Assembly (NCBI GenBank): GCA_016931415.1
Contig: JAFGEW010000132.1
Coordinates: 1-64,000, forward strand
Direction: 5' to 3'
DNA from: Verrucomicrobiota bacterium
GTDB lineage: Bacteria; Auribacterota; JABMQX01; JAFGEW01
Length of the DNA stretch: 64,000 nucleotides
Shown: positions 10,330-18,997 of the stretch, piece by piece
Numbering within the stretch: the stretch's first letter is position 1
Layout of the letters: the number at the start of each line of letters is the position of its first letter
Notes under the pieces: model-generated
What the model saw: only the letters and a program-made list of their open reading frames with translations
Told to the model about the DNA's origin: nothing
Databases searched by the model: none
Program-made: the position numbers and the translations under genes

Positions 10330-10445
10330 GCTGTCGTGTAGGGACCCCGCCCACACGTCTTGCAGCGACGTTGCGTGATTCTCCGTCGCATGTCCGGACG
10401 GGGGCGGGACGCCCCCGAGACAGCCGGCAAGATGCCGGCGCTACA
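10330..10445. repeat. REP-like palindromes downstream of glycosidase gene
   Basis: Includes GGGGGCGGGACGCCCCC and CCGGCAAGATGCCGGCGCTAC, the GC-rich palindrome type seen elsewhere in the window. They lie between convergent genes and could act as transcription barriers. Confidence 0.55.
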
Positions 10446-10459
10446 TTGGCGCGGCGGTG

Positions 10460-11104
10460 CTACTGGTTCGGCGCGTCGGTTCTGGGGTTGATATCGTCGG
10501 CGGTGACTTTGACCTGTTCGGGTTCGGTGATACCGCCCTCGTAGTAGGCGATCTTCTCGGGGAAGTCCCAGCCGAACTGCTTGGTGAACCAATTCGTGAC
10601 GAACGAACGGCGGTAGGTATTGTACTGCCTGCACAGGGTGATCCAGTCGTCGAGGGCGGTTTTGATCTCGTTGAAGCCTTCTTCGACGGCGGCCATGGCT
10701 TTCTGGTAGGTGTCGCTCGTGCGGAGCTGGGGATAGGCCTCGAAGGCCACGCGGACATTCACGAGGGAACGTCCGAACTCGGCACCGAGCTTGGTCAGGT
10801 CGAGGGTTGAGGTCGTCTTGTCTGCGTCAGCCGCCTCGAAGGCTTTCCGGGCGCCTTCGTAAGCCGTTCTCGCCTGTGCGACGCCGATGTAGGTCTCCTG
10901 CTCGAGGAGGCCTTCCTGGTCGGCGAGCGTCCAGACCGACTTCATCTTCTGCGAGCAGGTGTTGACGGCGGCGGCGAACTTGGAGCGGCCCTCGTTGGAG
11001 TTCTCGTGCCTATTGACGAGGCCGTTGTACTTGCCGACGTAGGTGAAGGCGAAGACCGCGCCCACCACGAGTAGAATCACAATGATGATGACAAGCGCTT
11101 TCAC
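10460..11104 (-). CDS. lemA: LemA family protein
   Basis: 214 residues with an N-terminal membrane anchor (ALVIIIVILLVVGAVFAFTYV), followed by the YNGLVNRHENSNEGRSKFAAAVNTC helix and further long helices (RTAYEGARKAFEAAD, LRTSDTYQKAMAAVEEGFNEI). This matches LemA proteins, membrane-anchored helical-bundle proteins of unclear role that are often encoded beside TPM-domain proteins, as here. The start is GTG and overlaps the stop of the upstream TPM gene (GTGA), so translation is probably coupled. It is the last gene of the operon that begins with two helical secreted proteins and a radical SAM enzyme. Confidence 0.88.
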   Translation of the reverse strand: MKALVIIIVILLVVGAVFAFTYVGKYNGLVNRHENSNEGRSKFAAAVNTCSQKMKSVWTLADQEGLLEQETYIGVAQARTAYEGARKAFEAADADKTTSTLDLTKLGAEFGRSLVNVRVAFEAYPQLRTSDTYQKAMAAVEEGFNEIKTALDDWITLCRQYNTYRRSFVTNWFTKQFGWDFPEKIAYYEGGITEPEQVKVTADDINPRTDAPNQ

Positions 11105-11673
11105 TGTCCTGCTCCTTTCTTGCTGTAGAGGTGTCGGAGCTGTTCGTCGGTCCGGCGCACGATCTCGAGCACGCCGGTGTCGTAGTTGCCGAAGTTCAGA
11201 TACTCCTTGGCCGCGTTCATGATGTCAACCATGTGGCTGGAGGTGAGCCTGGGCAGGCCACGGCCGATCGAGTAGGTCATCTTCTCATCAGCGTCGGGGC
11301 GGATCAGCCAGACGACGCCGTTGTTGCCGCCCGCGGTGCTCAAGCCTTTCTTACCAAGCCTGAGCCAGCGGCCGTAGTGCGTGGCGTAGTCGGACGGGTG
11401 CTTGATGCCGTTCTGGATGAGCACGACGACCTCGGCGATGCCATCATCCTGGAGTCCTTGGCAGATGCGGCCGGCTTCTGCTATGGCGCCCGTCTCCATG
11501 ACGCCGGCGTTATCGAGGACCCAGGAATCGGTCAGCGCGGTGAACGGGGGATCGCCCTTGGGGACGGAGGCATTCGTGTCCGTCCCGTCGTGATCGTTCT
11601 GCTGGCAGCATCCGGGCAGGATCGCCACCAGGACAGCGAGCGCAACGATGTACAGTGCATGTGAGCGTTTCAT
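11101..11673 (-). CDS. TPM-domain lipoprotein (YgcG-like)
   Basis: 190 residues. N-terminal lipoprotein signal with a lipobox-like ILPGC followed by a second Cys, then a TPM domain (DSWVLDNAGVM near residue 50, EVVVLIQNGIKHPSDYA, the GVVWLIRPDADEKMTYSIGRG core). TPM domains occur in extracytoplasmic proteins implicated in envelope or photosystem maintenance; a molecular role is not settled. Its ATG overlaps the stop of the upstream gene (ATGA), and its own stop overlaps the start of lemA, so the three genes are tightly coupled. Confidence 0.85.
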   Translation of the reverse strand: MKRSHALYIVALAVLVAILPGCCQQNDHDGTDTNASVPKGDPPFTALTDSWVLDNAGVMETGAIAEAGRICQGLQDDGIAEVVVLIQNGIKHPSDYATHYGRWLRLGKKGLSTAGGNNGVVWLIRPDADEKMTYSIGRGLPRLTSSHMVDIMNAAKEYLNFGNYDTGVLEIVRRTDEQLRHLYSKKGAGQ

Positions 11674-12686
11674 TCCGCGCGTACTCCTTTTCGGAGAGGG
11701 CACGTATCCTTCATGTCGCAGTCTTTGCAGAGCGGACACGTGTAGGTGAGCTTGCGGTCGCAGCCTGCGCCGCCGCCACCGGCACACGCGCAGGCGCACG
11801 CGCAGCCGGCACAGGCACACGCGCAGGCACAGGAGAACGACCGGCCACCGAAGCCTCCTCCCCCGCCCGTGCGGACGCGGCGCGAGGCGGAGCCTCCACC
11901 GCTCCCGCCGCGGTAGATGTCGCCACCGCGGCCGTACGTGCCGCGCGAGCGCACCCCGGCGACAATGATGGCGACAAGCAGCGCCGCAAACCCGCCGAGC
12001 AGGAGCACAATGACCAGTACGGCGGGCCACGTTGCGGCTCGCGTCCTGAGCTGCGACTCGCCGATCCCGCGCGGGAAGAGCTTTCTGGGAAAGGAGACCG
12101 AGAGATTGAACCGCTCCCCACGCGCCAGGGCGGTCTTCTCCCAGATCATGCTTTGGCCTTCGACACGCGTCGGGCGAGGTTTGGCGGTGACGGTGTCGAG
12201 CTTGGCGAAGAAGAAGATCTCGACACGCAACCTGTCGGTCTCGGCGCGGTCGTACCAGCCGGGGGTGAAGTCGAGGTGATAGCTGTCCTTGTCGGCCCAG
12301 AACAGCTTGTTCTGGACGATGGAGAAGCCAACCTCGAAGGTTTCGCCCGGCCGGTAGTCTTTGTCGAGGTCGATGCGCACACCCGACCAGTCGCCGCTGC
12401 TCGCGTGCGTGATGCTGCGGACGTTGCCGGTGTTCTTTCCGCTGACGGTCAAGAAGGTGCTGTTCGGCGTGCCGACAGTGATCCACGGGATGTGGCCACC
12501 GGTGACAGACCACTTCTGGTAATAGGCGATCTCGACCGCGCCGTCGGACCTCGGCGTGAGCTTCACTGAGTAGTCGAGGATCTTATACGTGCCGGTATCG
12601 CCGGAAGCGACCGCGGTATGGACGGGGAGACAGAACAGCAACGCCAGTCCCAGCAGGCAGGCGTATCTGGTTGTATTGTGACCCAT
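11670..12686 (-). CDS. membrane protein with alternating Cys-Ala tail
   Basis: 338 residues. Signal peptide (about 1-28), a beta-rich exported domain resembling DUF2207-type proteins (YKILDYSVKLTPRSDGAVEI; GETFEVGFSIVQNKLFW), a transmembrane helix (PAVLVIVLLLGGFAALLVAIIVAG, about 218-245), then a Gly/Ser/Arg-rich tail. The tail contains the strictly alternating tract CACACACAGCACACACA (residues 286-302) and ends with CPLCKDCDMKDTC. In related proteins this region is normally a plain Gly-rich low-complexity tail. With a cleaved signal and one TM helix, the tail should face the cytoplasm. The gene starts 5 bp after a radical SAM/SPASM gene and overlaps a TPM gene, so the tract is a candidate substrate for that enzyme. 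That link is inference. Confidence 0.85.
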   Translation of the reverse strand: MGHNTTRYACLLGLALLFCLPVHTAVASGDTGTYKILDYSVKLTPRSDGAVEIAYYQKWSVTGGHIPWITVGTPNSTFLTVSGKNTGNVRSITHASSGDWSGVRIDLDKDYRPGETFEVGFSIVQNKLFWADKDSYHLDFTPGWYDRAETDRLRVEIFFFAKLDTVTAKPRPTRVEGQSMIWEKTALARGERFNLSVSFPRKLFPRGIGESQLRTRAATWPAVLVIVLLLGGFAALLVAIIVAGVRSRGTYGRGGDIYRGGSGGGSASRRVRTGGGGGFGGRSFSCACACACAGCACACACAGGGGAGCDRKLTYTCPLCKDCDMKDTCPLRKGVRAE

Positions 12687-12691
12687 GCTGC

Positions 12692-14080
12692 TTATTCCTG
12701 TCTCTTTCCCGACTGGTGCATTGCGTCCATCATCTCGAGCGGACAGGCGCCGGCGCAGACTTCGTTGTGGATGCAGGCGACACAATCGGCGTTCTCTTCG
12801 GCAAAGCCGTGTGCGCGAAGTTTGTCACATATCGGGTGGCGCCAGATGCGCTCCCACGGGTCGGTGAGGATGTTGCCGACCGTGTCAGGCCAGCTCTGGC
12901 AGGGCAACACTGTGCCGTCTGGCTGGACGGTCATGTTGTGGGCGGCGGCCGAGCAGCCCTTGGCGCCGAAGCCAAGCTCGATGGGATTGAGGTGGAGATA
13001 GCAGGTCGGCGAGTACCACTGGAGGTTGACGCCGAGGTCCTGGGCGACGGCGATGGCGCGCTCGAGGATCGTTCGCAGCTCATCGAGGGGGATGCCCTGT
13101 TCGCGACGGAAAGCGACCCCGCGGCCGCTGCAGATGAGCGTGTTGCAGGACATGTTGCGCAGACCGAGGTCCTTGCCGAAGCGCAGCAGGTCGGCGAAGC
13201 TCGACGCGTTCTCCTTGGTCAGCGTCGTGTTGGTGATGACCTGCAGGCCGATGCCGAGGGCGCGTTTGATTCCTTCGACAGTTGCCGCGTGCGCATCGGT
13301 GCCGCCTGCGCCTACCATGCGGTTGTGAATTGCTGCATCGTGCGATTCAATCGTCACTTGGGCGTAGTCGAGGCTGGCGTCGTGGAGCGGGCCAGCCAGT
13401 TCGGCGAGGCGCACTCCGTTGGTAACGACGCCGGTGACGAACTCGTCGGCCTCGGCGACGAGTCTCACGAGGTCGTCGCGCAGCGTCGGTTCCCCGCCGG
13501 TGAAGACGACATTTGGCACGCCGATACGCCAGAGGACTTCGTAGACCCTGAGCCAGTCGTCGAAGGCGAGCTCGTGGAGCTCTTTGCTTGGCCCCCCGGT
13601 GTAGCAGTGCGGGCAGTTGAGGTTGCAGCGATACGTGAGCGCGAGGTCCATGCGCGCCGGCGCGTTCCATTCGGCGGGTCTGATCTCCCTCGCGTCCAGG
13701 CCGGCTTCGACGGGGCATGCACCCTCGGCGATTCGCATCATCGTACCGAAAATGCGGTCAAGATCCGCGTCGATGTGTCTGCGTGTCACGCGCCGGCCTG
13801 GCAGGGCGAAGAAGCGGCCGTGCTTGGCGTACATCGCGTCAACGACGTTCTGGCGGACGCGGGGCGACTCGTCCCCTACTCCTTGCTGGAACTTCCACAT
13901 GGCGTCGATGAGGAGGGCAACGAACTCCCCGGCGACCTGGTCGAGCAGCAGGGGCGGCGACTGGCCGTCGATCCAGAGCGGATTGAGCTCGGACGGATCG
14001 GTCAGGCGCAGGTGGAAGCGGTGCCCGTTGATCGTTGCGTGCCTGATGCCGTCCGTTGTGAACTGCGGTTTCCGCGTCAT
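12692..14080 (-). CDS. radical SAM/SPASM domain enzyme
   Basis: 462 residues. After an N-terminal region of about 160 residues, a radical SAM core carries the CxxxCxxC cluster motif (TYRCNLNCPHCYTGG) and the GGEPTLRDD motif. The C-terminal SPASM-type region holds additional Cys (GAKGCSAAAHN, GTVLPCQSW, DCVACIHNEVCAGACPLEM), as expected for auxiliary iron-sulfur clusters. Family members of this layout often modify ribosomal peptides or proteins in the cytoplasm. The GAGG box favours this ATG; a GTG six codons upstream is possible. Only 5 bp separate it from the gene for the Cys-Ala-tail protein, which makes that protein the obvious candidate substrate. Confidence 0.92.
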   Translation of the reverse strand: MTRKPQFTTDGIRHATINGHRFHLRLTDPSELNPLWIDGQSPPLLLDQVAGEFVALLIDAMWKFQQGVGDESPRVRQNVVDAMYAKHGRFFALPGRRVTRRHIDADLDRIFGTMMRIAEGACPVEAGLDAREIRPAEWNAPARMDLALTYRCNLNCPHCYTGGPSKELHELAFDDWLRVYEVLWRIGVPNVVFTGGEPTLRDDLVRLVAEADEFVTGVVTNGVRLAELAGPLHDASLDYAQVTIESHDAAIHNRMVGAGGTDAHAATVEGIKRALGIGLQVITNTTLTKENASSFADLLRFGKDLGLRNMSCNTLICSGRGVAFRREQGIPLDELRTILERAIAVAQDLGVNLQWYSPTCYLHLNPIELGFGAKGCSAAAHNMTVQPDGTVLPCQSWPDTVGNILTDPWERIWRHPICDKLRAHGFAEENADCVACIHNEVCAGACPLEMMDAMHQSGKRQE

Positions 14081-14340
14081 AGCGCCTCGTTTGCACACCC
14101 GCGCGCCGGGCAGGTCGTTCCAGCGATCAGGAAAGATGATAGCAGAGACGGGCGAGCGTCGTCGACAGACACGGCAGGCGCTCTGTCGCCACGGTGTTGC
14201 GAGTGCAGACCAGCGCCGGGACGAAACCCGTCATATCCTGATTCCCGTGGAGAAGCCTGACGTCATGTCCAGGTCCTCTCGCAGCAGTGCAGCCGCGTCT
14301 GTCGCGTTGTTCAGTGCCGCAACGATGGCTGGCGACGCGG

Positions 14341-15381
14341 TCAATCCACCAGAGGAACGCCCTCGATTCGGGTGATCTCGCTCTGGATCCTCTTGCGCAT
14401 CGCCGTCAGGTTCGTGGCGAACTCGCTGAGTTTCCAGTCTTCGAAATGGGTCAAGCTACTCCACAGGGGCGGCGTGTCGCCCAGAATAGGCTTCGTGGCC
14501 TCGACGAATTCGTCGTAGGCCTTCTTGTAGTCCTCGGCAAGCTGCTTGCCGTTGGAGGCCCAACTCTGAGCGAACGCCGCCGTGGCGGGGAACGTGCCGG
14601 CGCAGAGCTTCACTGTGTCTTCCACGGCCTTGGCCGTGTCTTCCAGCTTCTTCTTGACGGCATCGGGGCGGCGCTCGGTCTCGGTCGTCGATTCGGCCAG
14701 CTTGCGGTACTTCTCGAGGATGTCCAAGTCATTGGGGATCGTGTTCTCCTCGAATCTCTCGACATCCCGGAGGATGGTTTTCAGCGTCTTGGCGGCGTCC
14801 TTCTTGCCCTCGACGACGGTGGTGCTCGCCTTGCTGATCAGCGCGTCCAGCTTGACGAAATCCGGTTTCATCTCTTTGATTCTGCCGGTCATGCTGGCCT
14901 TGTCGGTCCTGTAGCCCTTGGCCCAGTCAGCAAACTCGGCCCAATCCGAGTAAGCCTTATGGCCCGATTCGGCCATGTAGAGGATGAACTTCCGCCCATC
15001 GCGGATCTTCTGAATCCAGTCCTTGGGCAGATCGCCGGACCATTTGTCGCCGAGATAGGTCTCCGCTGCGTTCTTGGCGTTCGTCACATTGGCTTCGAAG
15101 GCGTTGCTGAATTGCGTACACAGGTTCAGCCAGTCCGTCGGGTCAGACTGCGCCGTGCCCTCGGGTGTCAGGACAAACAGGGTCGCGTCCAGCCACGCCT
15201 CGGCATCATCCCGGAAGGCAACGCGCAAGGCATCGGTGGCGTCGGGGCCGATGTCGGTCAGGCCCGCGCCGAATTCCTCTTCGCTGCCATATGCCAACGA
15301 GTGATACCCGGGTCCTAGCACGATCATCACGGTCAGCAGTCCGACGACTGCCGCCGCCATGGAACCTCTTGCGGCTTTCAT
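14341..15381 (-). CDS. secreted helical protein of unknown function
   Basis: 346 residues with an N-terminal signal (MAAAVVGLLTVMIVLGPGYHSLAYG) and a mature part that is almost wholly charged helix (for example KLEDTAKAVEDTVKLCAGTF and KAYDEFVEATKPIL). I recognise no domain. It lies 22 bp downstream of another secreted gene and about 260 bp upstream of the radical SAM gene, all on the minus strand, so it may belong to the same transcription unit. Confidence 0.75.
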   Translation of the reverse strand: MKAARGSMAAAVVGLLTVMIVLGPGYHSLAYGSEEEFGAGLTDIGPDATDALRVAFRDDAEAWLDATLFVLTPEGTAQSDPTDWLNLCTQFSNAFEANVTNAKNAAETYLGDKWSGDLPKDWIQKIRDGRKFILYMAESGHKAYSDWAEFADWAKGYRTDKASMTGRIKEMKPDFVKLDALISKASTTVVEGKKDAAKTLKTILRDVERFEENTIPNDLDILEKYRKLAESTTETERRPDAVKKKLEDTAKAVEDTVKLCAGTFPATAAFAQSWASNGKQLAEDYKKAYDEFVEATKPILGDTPPLWSSLTHFEDWKLSEFATNLTAMRKRIQSEITRIEGVPLVD

Positions 15382-15403
15382 CCTCGCAACTCCTTTCGGG
15401 ACC

Positions 15404-16759
15404 CTAGAAGGGCTGGGCGTAGTTGACGATGTACCACCGGCCCTTGTTGGTCCGCCGCAGGAAGAAGGTTTTTGGGCTGCCGTACTGCCGCCCGTTTTCG
15501 TCGTAAGCCCGGCTCCTGACCTCCGCTTGCTCGACCAGGTCGCCGGAGACCTTCCGGATGCTCTCCTTCTCCTCCTCGGTCAGGAAGAAGTCCTCGACCT
15601 CTCCGCCCTCGTCGAAGCCCTCGATTACGGTGATCGTCGCCGGCTCGGGCATGGTCAGGACATAGAAGGTAGCGAATCGGTGCTGGTGCCAGTCCCAGTG
15701 GTACTGGCAGAGGTCCAGGGCGATTGGCGTTTTGCGCCGAGCGGGGTCGATGCAGTCGAGGTACAGCGGGTAGTTCTTCTCCTTGATGGCGGCGGCGAAG
15801 ATGTCCAGCAGCCCTTCCGGTGTCACGTCATCGGGAATCGAGGTGACCGTGTAGAAGGCGCTCTTGATCTTCTCCATGTCCGCCTCCCCGGAGAAGTGGC
15901 CGCCTACTTCGGACTCGCGATCGGCCACCGCCAGCGTGCAGCCGGCCACGTGGATCGCAACCGGCTCGACGGTCCAGCCCCAGCGCGGTACGTCGGTTTT
16001 CTCCTCCGAGGCCTGGGGAATCAGCAGGTCCAGATCCATGACCCGGCCCAGCAGGACCCACTTGCCGTCTTCGGGGATGTCGCGGTTGACCAACCGGCGG
16101 TAGCGTTTGAAGGCGGCATAAGCACCGGCCCAACTCCGGTTGCTCAGTTCGACGAAGTAGTAGCCCCGCGATGGCGTGCCGATAGAGACAAACTCCCGAC
16201 CCATGTCCTTGAACTGGTTGGCGGGATAGCGGAAGTCCTCCAAAATGACGAAGCGGCCACTCATCTCAGCGATCGTGGCGTCCTCGCGGTCGGTCGGGGG
16301 AAAGGGCTTGGCGATGTAATCGGCAGACTGCTCCGCCTGCGCGCGAAGGCTCGCCCACTCCTTCTCGGCTGCTTCGGCGAACACCTGCTTGAGCTTCTGT
16401 TCATTTTCGCGGTAGCTCGTCATCTCCGGCGTAATAACGATGACGTCGCCCTTGCTGGCGATCAGAAGCTTGCGGGCCTCTTGGAACAGCTCCTCGACCT
16501 CCGGGTCGTCGGGGTACTTCTCTTTCAGATTCTTGATCCGGTCCAGCGCCTCATTCTCTTCAAAGCCCAGTTTCATCGGCTGACCGCGGGCCAGCTCCAC
16601 CTTCCGCGCGAACTGCTTGAGGCGGTGTTGAGCCCCGCTGAGCTCCTGCTTGCCGGGCTTGGAGGCGTCGCTGGCCGAGTCGGCAGCCGATGCCGCCAAG
16701 GCGATCAGAATCGCACCGACACACGCCAGTGTCCGGTGGATGAGCCAATGAAGTCGCAT
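15404..16759 (-). CDS. secreted protein of unknown function
   Basis: 451 residues. Signal peptide MRLHWLIHRTLACVGAILIALAASAADS; then a charged helical part (HRLKQFARKVELARGQPMKLG, KEYWASL-like helices) and a mixed alpha/beta C-terminal half ending in KTFFLRRTNKGRWYIVNYAQPF. That ending resembles small NTF2-like or nuclease-type modules but is not diagnostic. The start follows GGGAGGGAAGGG; an upstream extension lacks a signal-peptide context. It is the first gene of the minus-strand series leading to the radical SAM operon. Confidence 0.75.
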   Translation of the reverse strand: MRLHWLIHRTLACVGAILIALAASAADSASDASKPGKQELSGAQHRLKQFARKVELARGQPMKLGFEENEALDRIKNLKEKYPDDPEVEELFQEARKLLIASKGDVIVITPEMTSYRENEQKLKQVFAEAAEKEWASLRAQAEQSADYIAKPFPPTDREDATIAEMSGRFVILEDFRYPANQFKDMGREFVSIGTPSRGYYFVELSNRSWAGAYAAFKRYRRLVNRDIPEDGKWVLLGRVMDLDLLIPQASEEKTDVPRWGWTVEPVAIHVAGCTLAVADRESEVGGHFSGEADMEKIKSAFYTVTSIPDDVTPEGLLDIFAAAIKEKNYPLYLDCIDPARRKTPIALDLCQYHWDWHQHRFATFYVLTMPEPATITVIEGFDEGGEVEDFFLTEEEKESIRKVSGDLVEQAEVRSRAYDENGRQYGSPKTFFLRRTNKGRWYIVNYAQPF

Positions 16760-16891
16760 TGTCCCTTCCCTCCCGCAGAGATGCCAGTCGGGGTGTCCCG
16801 CACAGCCCCCAGTCTGGTGCAGTTGCACGCCCCCTTTCCTTTATTCTCGCTCAGATCGGAATCCGTGCAAGCATTTTCGGGCGACAGGGGG

Positions 16892-18442
16892 CTACGCGCG
16901 TTTCTTGCGGGGCGGCGGGGGTTGGACTTGGGCGTGGTCACGGCCGAGGTAGTAGTTGGTCCAGGAGCTGGTGCGGTCGAGCTTCCAATTGCGGGCAACG
17001 GGTTCGCGGTCGCGGATCTGGAGCTCGGCGCCGTGGGACTTGAGACAGTCGTAGATGCGGACCCAGACGCAGGTGCGGTCGGGCCAGACTTCGCACATGC
17101 CGTCTCGACTGCCGCCGCACTGGCCGTTACGCAGGAACTTGCCGCACTGAGACTCGGGGCAGAGAAACGCCATCTCGGGCAGGGCGCAGTCGCCGCACTC
17201 GCGACAGCGGTTCGTGAAGTCCTTCATAACCGACTCGAAGCGCAAGAAGCGGCGCGCAAGCGACGGGCGCTCGTCGATGTAGCGGCAGACGCGCTGGGCC
17301 CACTTGAAGCCAAGCCGGCCCGGCTCGAAGAAGCTGTCGTGGATCATTTTCATGAACTTGTAGGCGATCGGCGCGCGCTGCGTTGGGCATCCCGACGTGC
17401 GGGTGTCGGTATTGAGGCCGGTGGCTTCGTTTTTCTCGTAGAGGTAGCAGCCGCCGGGGATGCTGAAGCTGACGTCTTTGACATGGGCCTGCCAGTCGCC
17501 GAAGAACTCCTCCGCGCGGTCAAGGATGTACTTGAGATGCTCGTACTTGAGGCCGTAGCCGCCGATGTGGGCGCCCTTGTAGCCAAGGCCGCGCAGGACG
17601 GCGACCTGCTTGGCGGCCAGATCGAGGCGGGCCTGCTTGCCTTTGTCGGGCAGCTTCGCATTCGCGTCGAACTGCGCCATGAGGTCGTCGTTGACGACGC
17701 AACCGGGCAGGTCGCCCCGGTGCATGATACCCGCGACGACTCGCGTGAGCACGTAGACGTTGCCGAGCACGGGAACGCGAAGATCGTTGTCGCGCATAAA
17801 GCGCAGGAGCTCGTCCGATTTGCGGGCGTCGTAGCCGACCTGGGTGACGATGAACTGGGCGCCCATGCGGACCTTGTTGACGAGCTTCCAGTACTGGTTC
17901 ATCAGCTCGGACTCGAGCTTCTTGAACGGCGAGACGCAGGCGCCGGCCATGAAGTTGGTACGTTCGAGCGCGGTCCACTCGCCCGGCTTGCGGCCCGGAA
18001 CGCGGAGGCCCTCGTTCATCTCGCCGAGCATCTTGAGCAGCATGACCGAGTCGATATCGAACGCGGGCTTGGGCGGGCCGCCGTAGCCCTCGACGGGGAA
18101 ATCGCCGGTGAGGGCGAGGATGTTCTCGAGGCCAAGACGAGAGAGCTGGTAAGCGCGGCTCTCGATGCCGTTGCGGTTGTAGTCCTTGCAGGCGAGGTGA
18201 ATGATGGCATCCAGGCCACGGTACTTGATATCCAGGCCAAGGATGTCGGGGCTCAGGCGCGGGTTGCCGCCGGGGTTGTCTGTCAGGCTCAGCGCGTGGA
18301 TGCGGCCGTCATCGATGCAGTGCTGGGCCAGTTCGATGATCTCGCCGACGTCTCTCTTGATCGCGCCCCGCGTGGGTACAATCTCGACGGTGATGACGAA
18401 GGTCGTGTCGTCTCGGAGGAACGCGGCGAGGTCCTTGTACAT
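16892..18442 (-). CDS. metF: methylenetetrahydrofolate reductase with C-terminal zinc-cluster domain
   Basis: 516 residues. The N-terminal TIM-barrel (about 1-310) matches methylenetetrahydrofolate reductase (FVITVEIVPTRGAIKRDV, SLTDNPGGNPRLSP, LTGDFPVEGYGG, FIVTQVGYDA). A C-terminal domain (about 390-490) has clustered Cys (RCRECGDCALPE, CPESQCGK, CGGSRDGMC, CVWVRIYDC), like the MTHFR_C/MetV-type domain that binds Fe-S or zinc in MetFV-type reductases. It reduces methylene-H4folate to methyl-H4folate, feeding methionine synthesis or a methyl branch of C1 metabolism. The ATG is preceded by AAGGA. A separate MTHFR domain occurs in the homocysteine methyltransferase fusion at 29-31 kb. Confidence 0.9.
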   Translation of the reverse strand: MYKDLAAFLRDDTTFVITVEIVPTRGAIKRDVGEIIELAQHCIDDGRIHALSLTDNPGGNPRLSPDILGLDIKYRGLDAIIHLACKDYNRNGIESRAYQLSRLGLENILALTGDFPVEGYGGPPKPAFDIDSVMLLKMLGEMNEGLRVPGRKPGEWTALERTNFMAGACVSPFKKLESELMNQYWKLVNKVRMGAQFIVTQVGYDARKSDELLRFMRDNDLRVPVLGNVYVLTRVVAGIMHRGDLPGCVVNDDLMAQFDANAKLPDKGKQARLDLAAKQVAVLRGLGYKGAHIGGYGLKYEHLKYILDRAEEFFGDWQAHVKDVSFSIPGGCYLYEKNEATGLNTDTRTSGCPTQRAPIAYKFMKMIHDSFFEPGRLGFKWAQRVCRYIDERPSLARRFLRFESVMKDFTNRCRECGDCALPEMAFLCPESQCGKFLRNGQCGGSRDGMCEVWPDRTCVWVRIYDCLKSHGAELQIRDREPVARNWKLDRTSSWTNYYLGRDHAQVQPPPPRKKRA

Positions 18443-18668
18443 CAAGCAGTCCTTCTGTCGGTTGCGCGAAGCCCGGATTACCGCGGCATGGTACGCATGG
18501 CGGGAATGGGACGCAACCCGTTTCGGCCCGGAGCCTTGCCCGGGCCGTGGAACCCGGACCAGACCGGGGCCCGTTGTGATAGGTACGGGCGTCTGAATAT
18601 CACGCCCGGCGGATACGTCTCATCCATGAAATGACCATGACAGTCCACACGGAAGGGACCCGAGCACA

Positions 18669-18983
18669 ATGAAACGGCTCATCTTGATCGCGGTGGCGGC
18701 ACTGACGATGACGGCTTGGGTCGGGTCGGCTTTCGCCCACGGGCGAGTGTACCGCTACACATCAGGCGGGTGGCGCTACAGCGACGGACGCGGACGAGCC
18801 TACCACCGCGTCTCGTACGCTCCCCGCCGCACCTACTACAGGACGTACAGGTACTACGACGCGCCGAGGTACTACTACTACCACCAGCCGTCGTACCGGC
18901 GCGTCTACTACTACCCCCCGTACACGTACTACGGCGCCTACTACTACGTGCCGCCGGTGCGCGTGCACTACTACCGGTACTAG
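18669..18983 (+). CDS. small secreted tyrosine-rich protein
   Basis: 104 residues. Signal peptide MKRLILIAVAALTMTAWVGSAFA; the predicted mature chain of 81 residues holds 27 Tyr plus many Arg and Pro (for example RYYDAPRYYYYHQPSYRR and YYYPPYTYYGAYYY). I know no defined family. Low-complexity Tyr/Arg/Pro secreted proteins are usually surface or matrix components; Tyr-rich chains can cross-link or bind polysaccharide, but that is inference. GGAAGGGA lies about 12 bases upstream of the ATG. It sits alone between metF and the STN-like cluster. Confidence 0.8.
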   Translation: MKRLILIAVAALTMTAWVGSAFAHGRVYRYTSGGWRYSDGRGRAYHRVSYAPRRTYYRTYRYYDAPRYYYYHQPSYRRVYYYPPYTYYGAYYYVPPVRVHYYRY

Positions 18984-18997
18984 GCCGGAACGGGAGG

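Noticed and set aside
15359-18634. 1091-residue plus-strand frame opposite metF and the secreted protein gene
   Set aside because: It spans the opposite strand of two clearly functional genes and has no domain, start or ribosome binding site.
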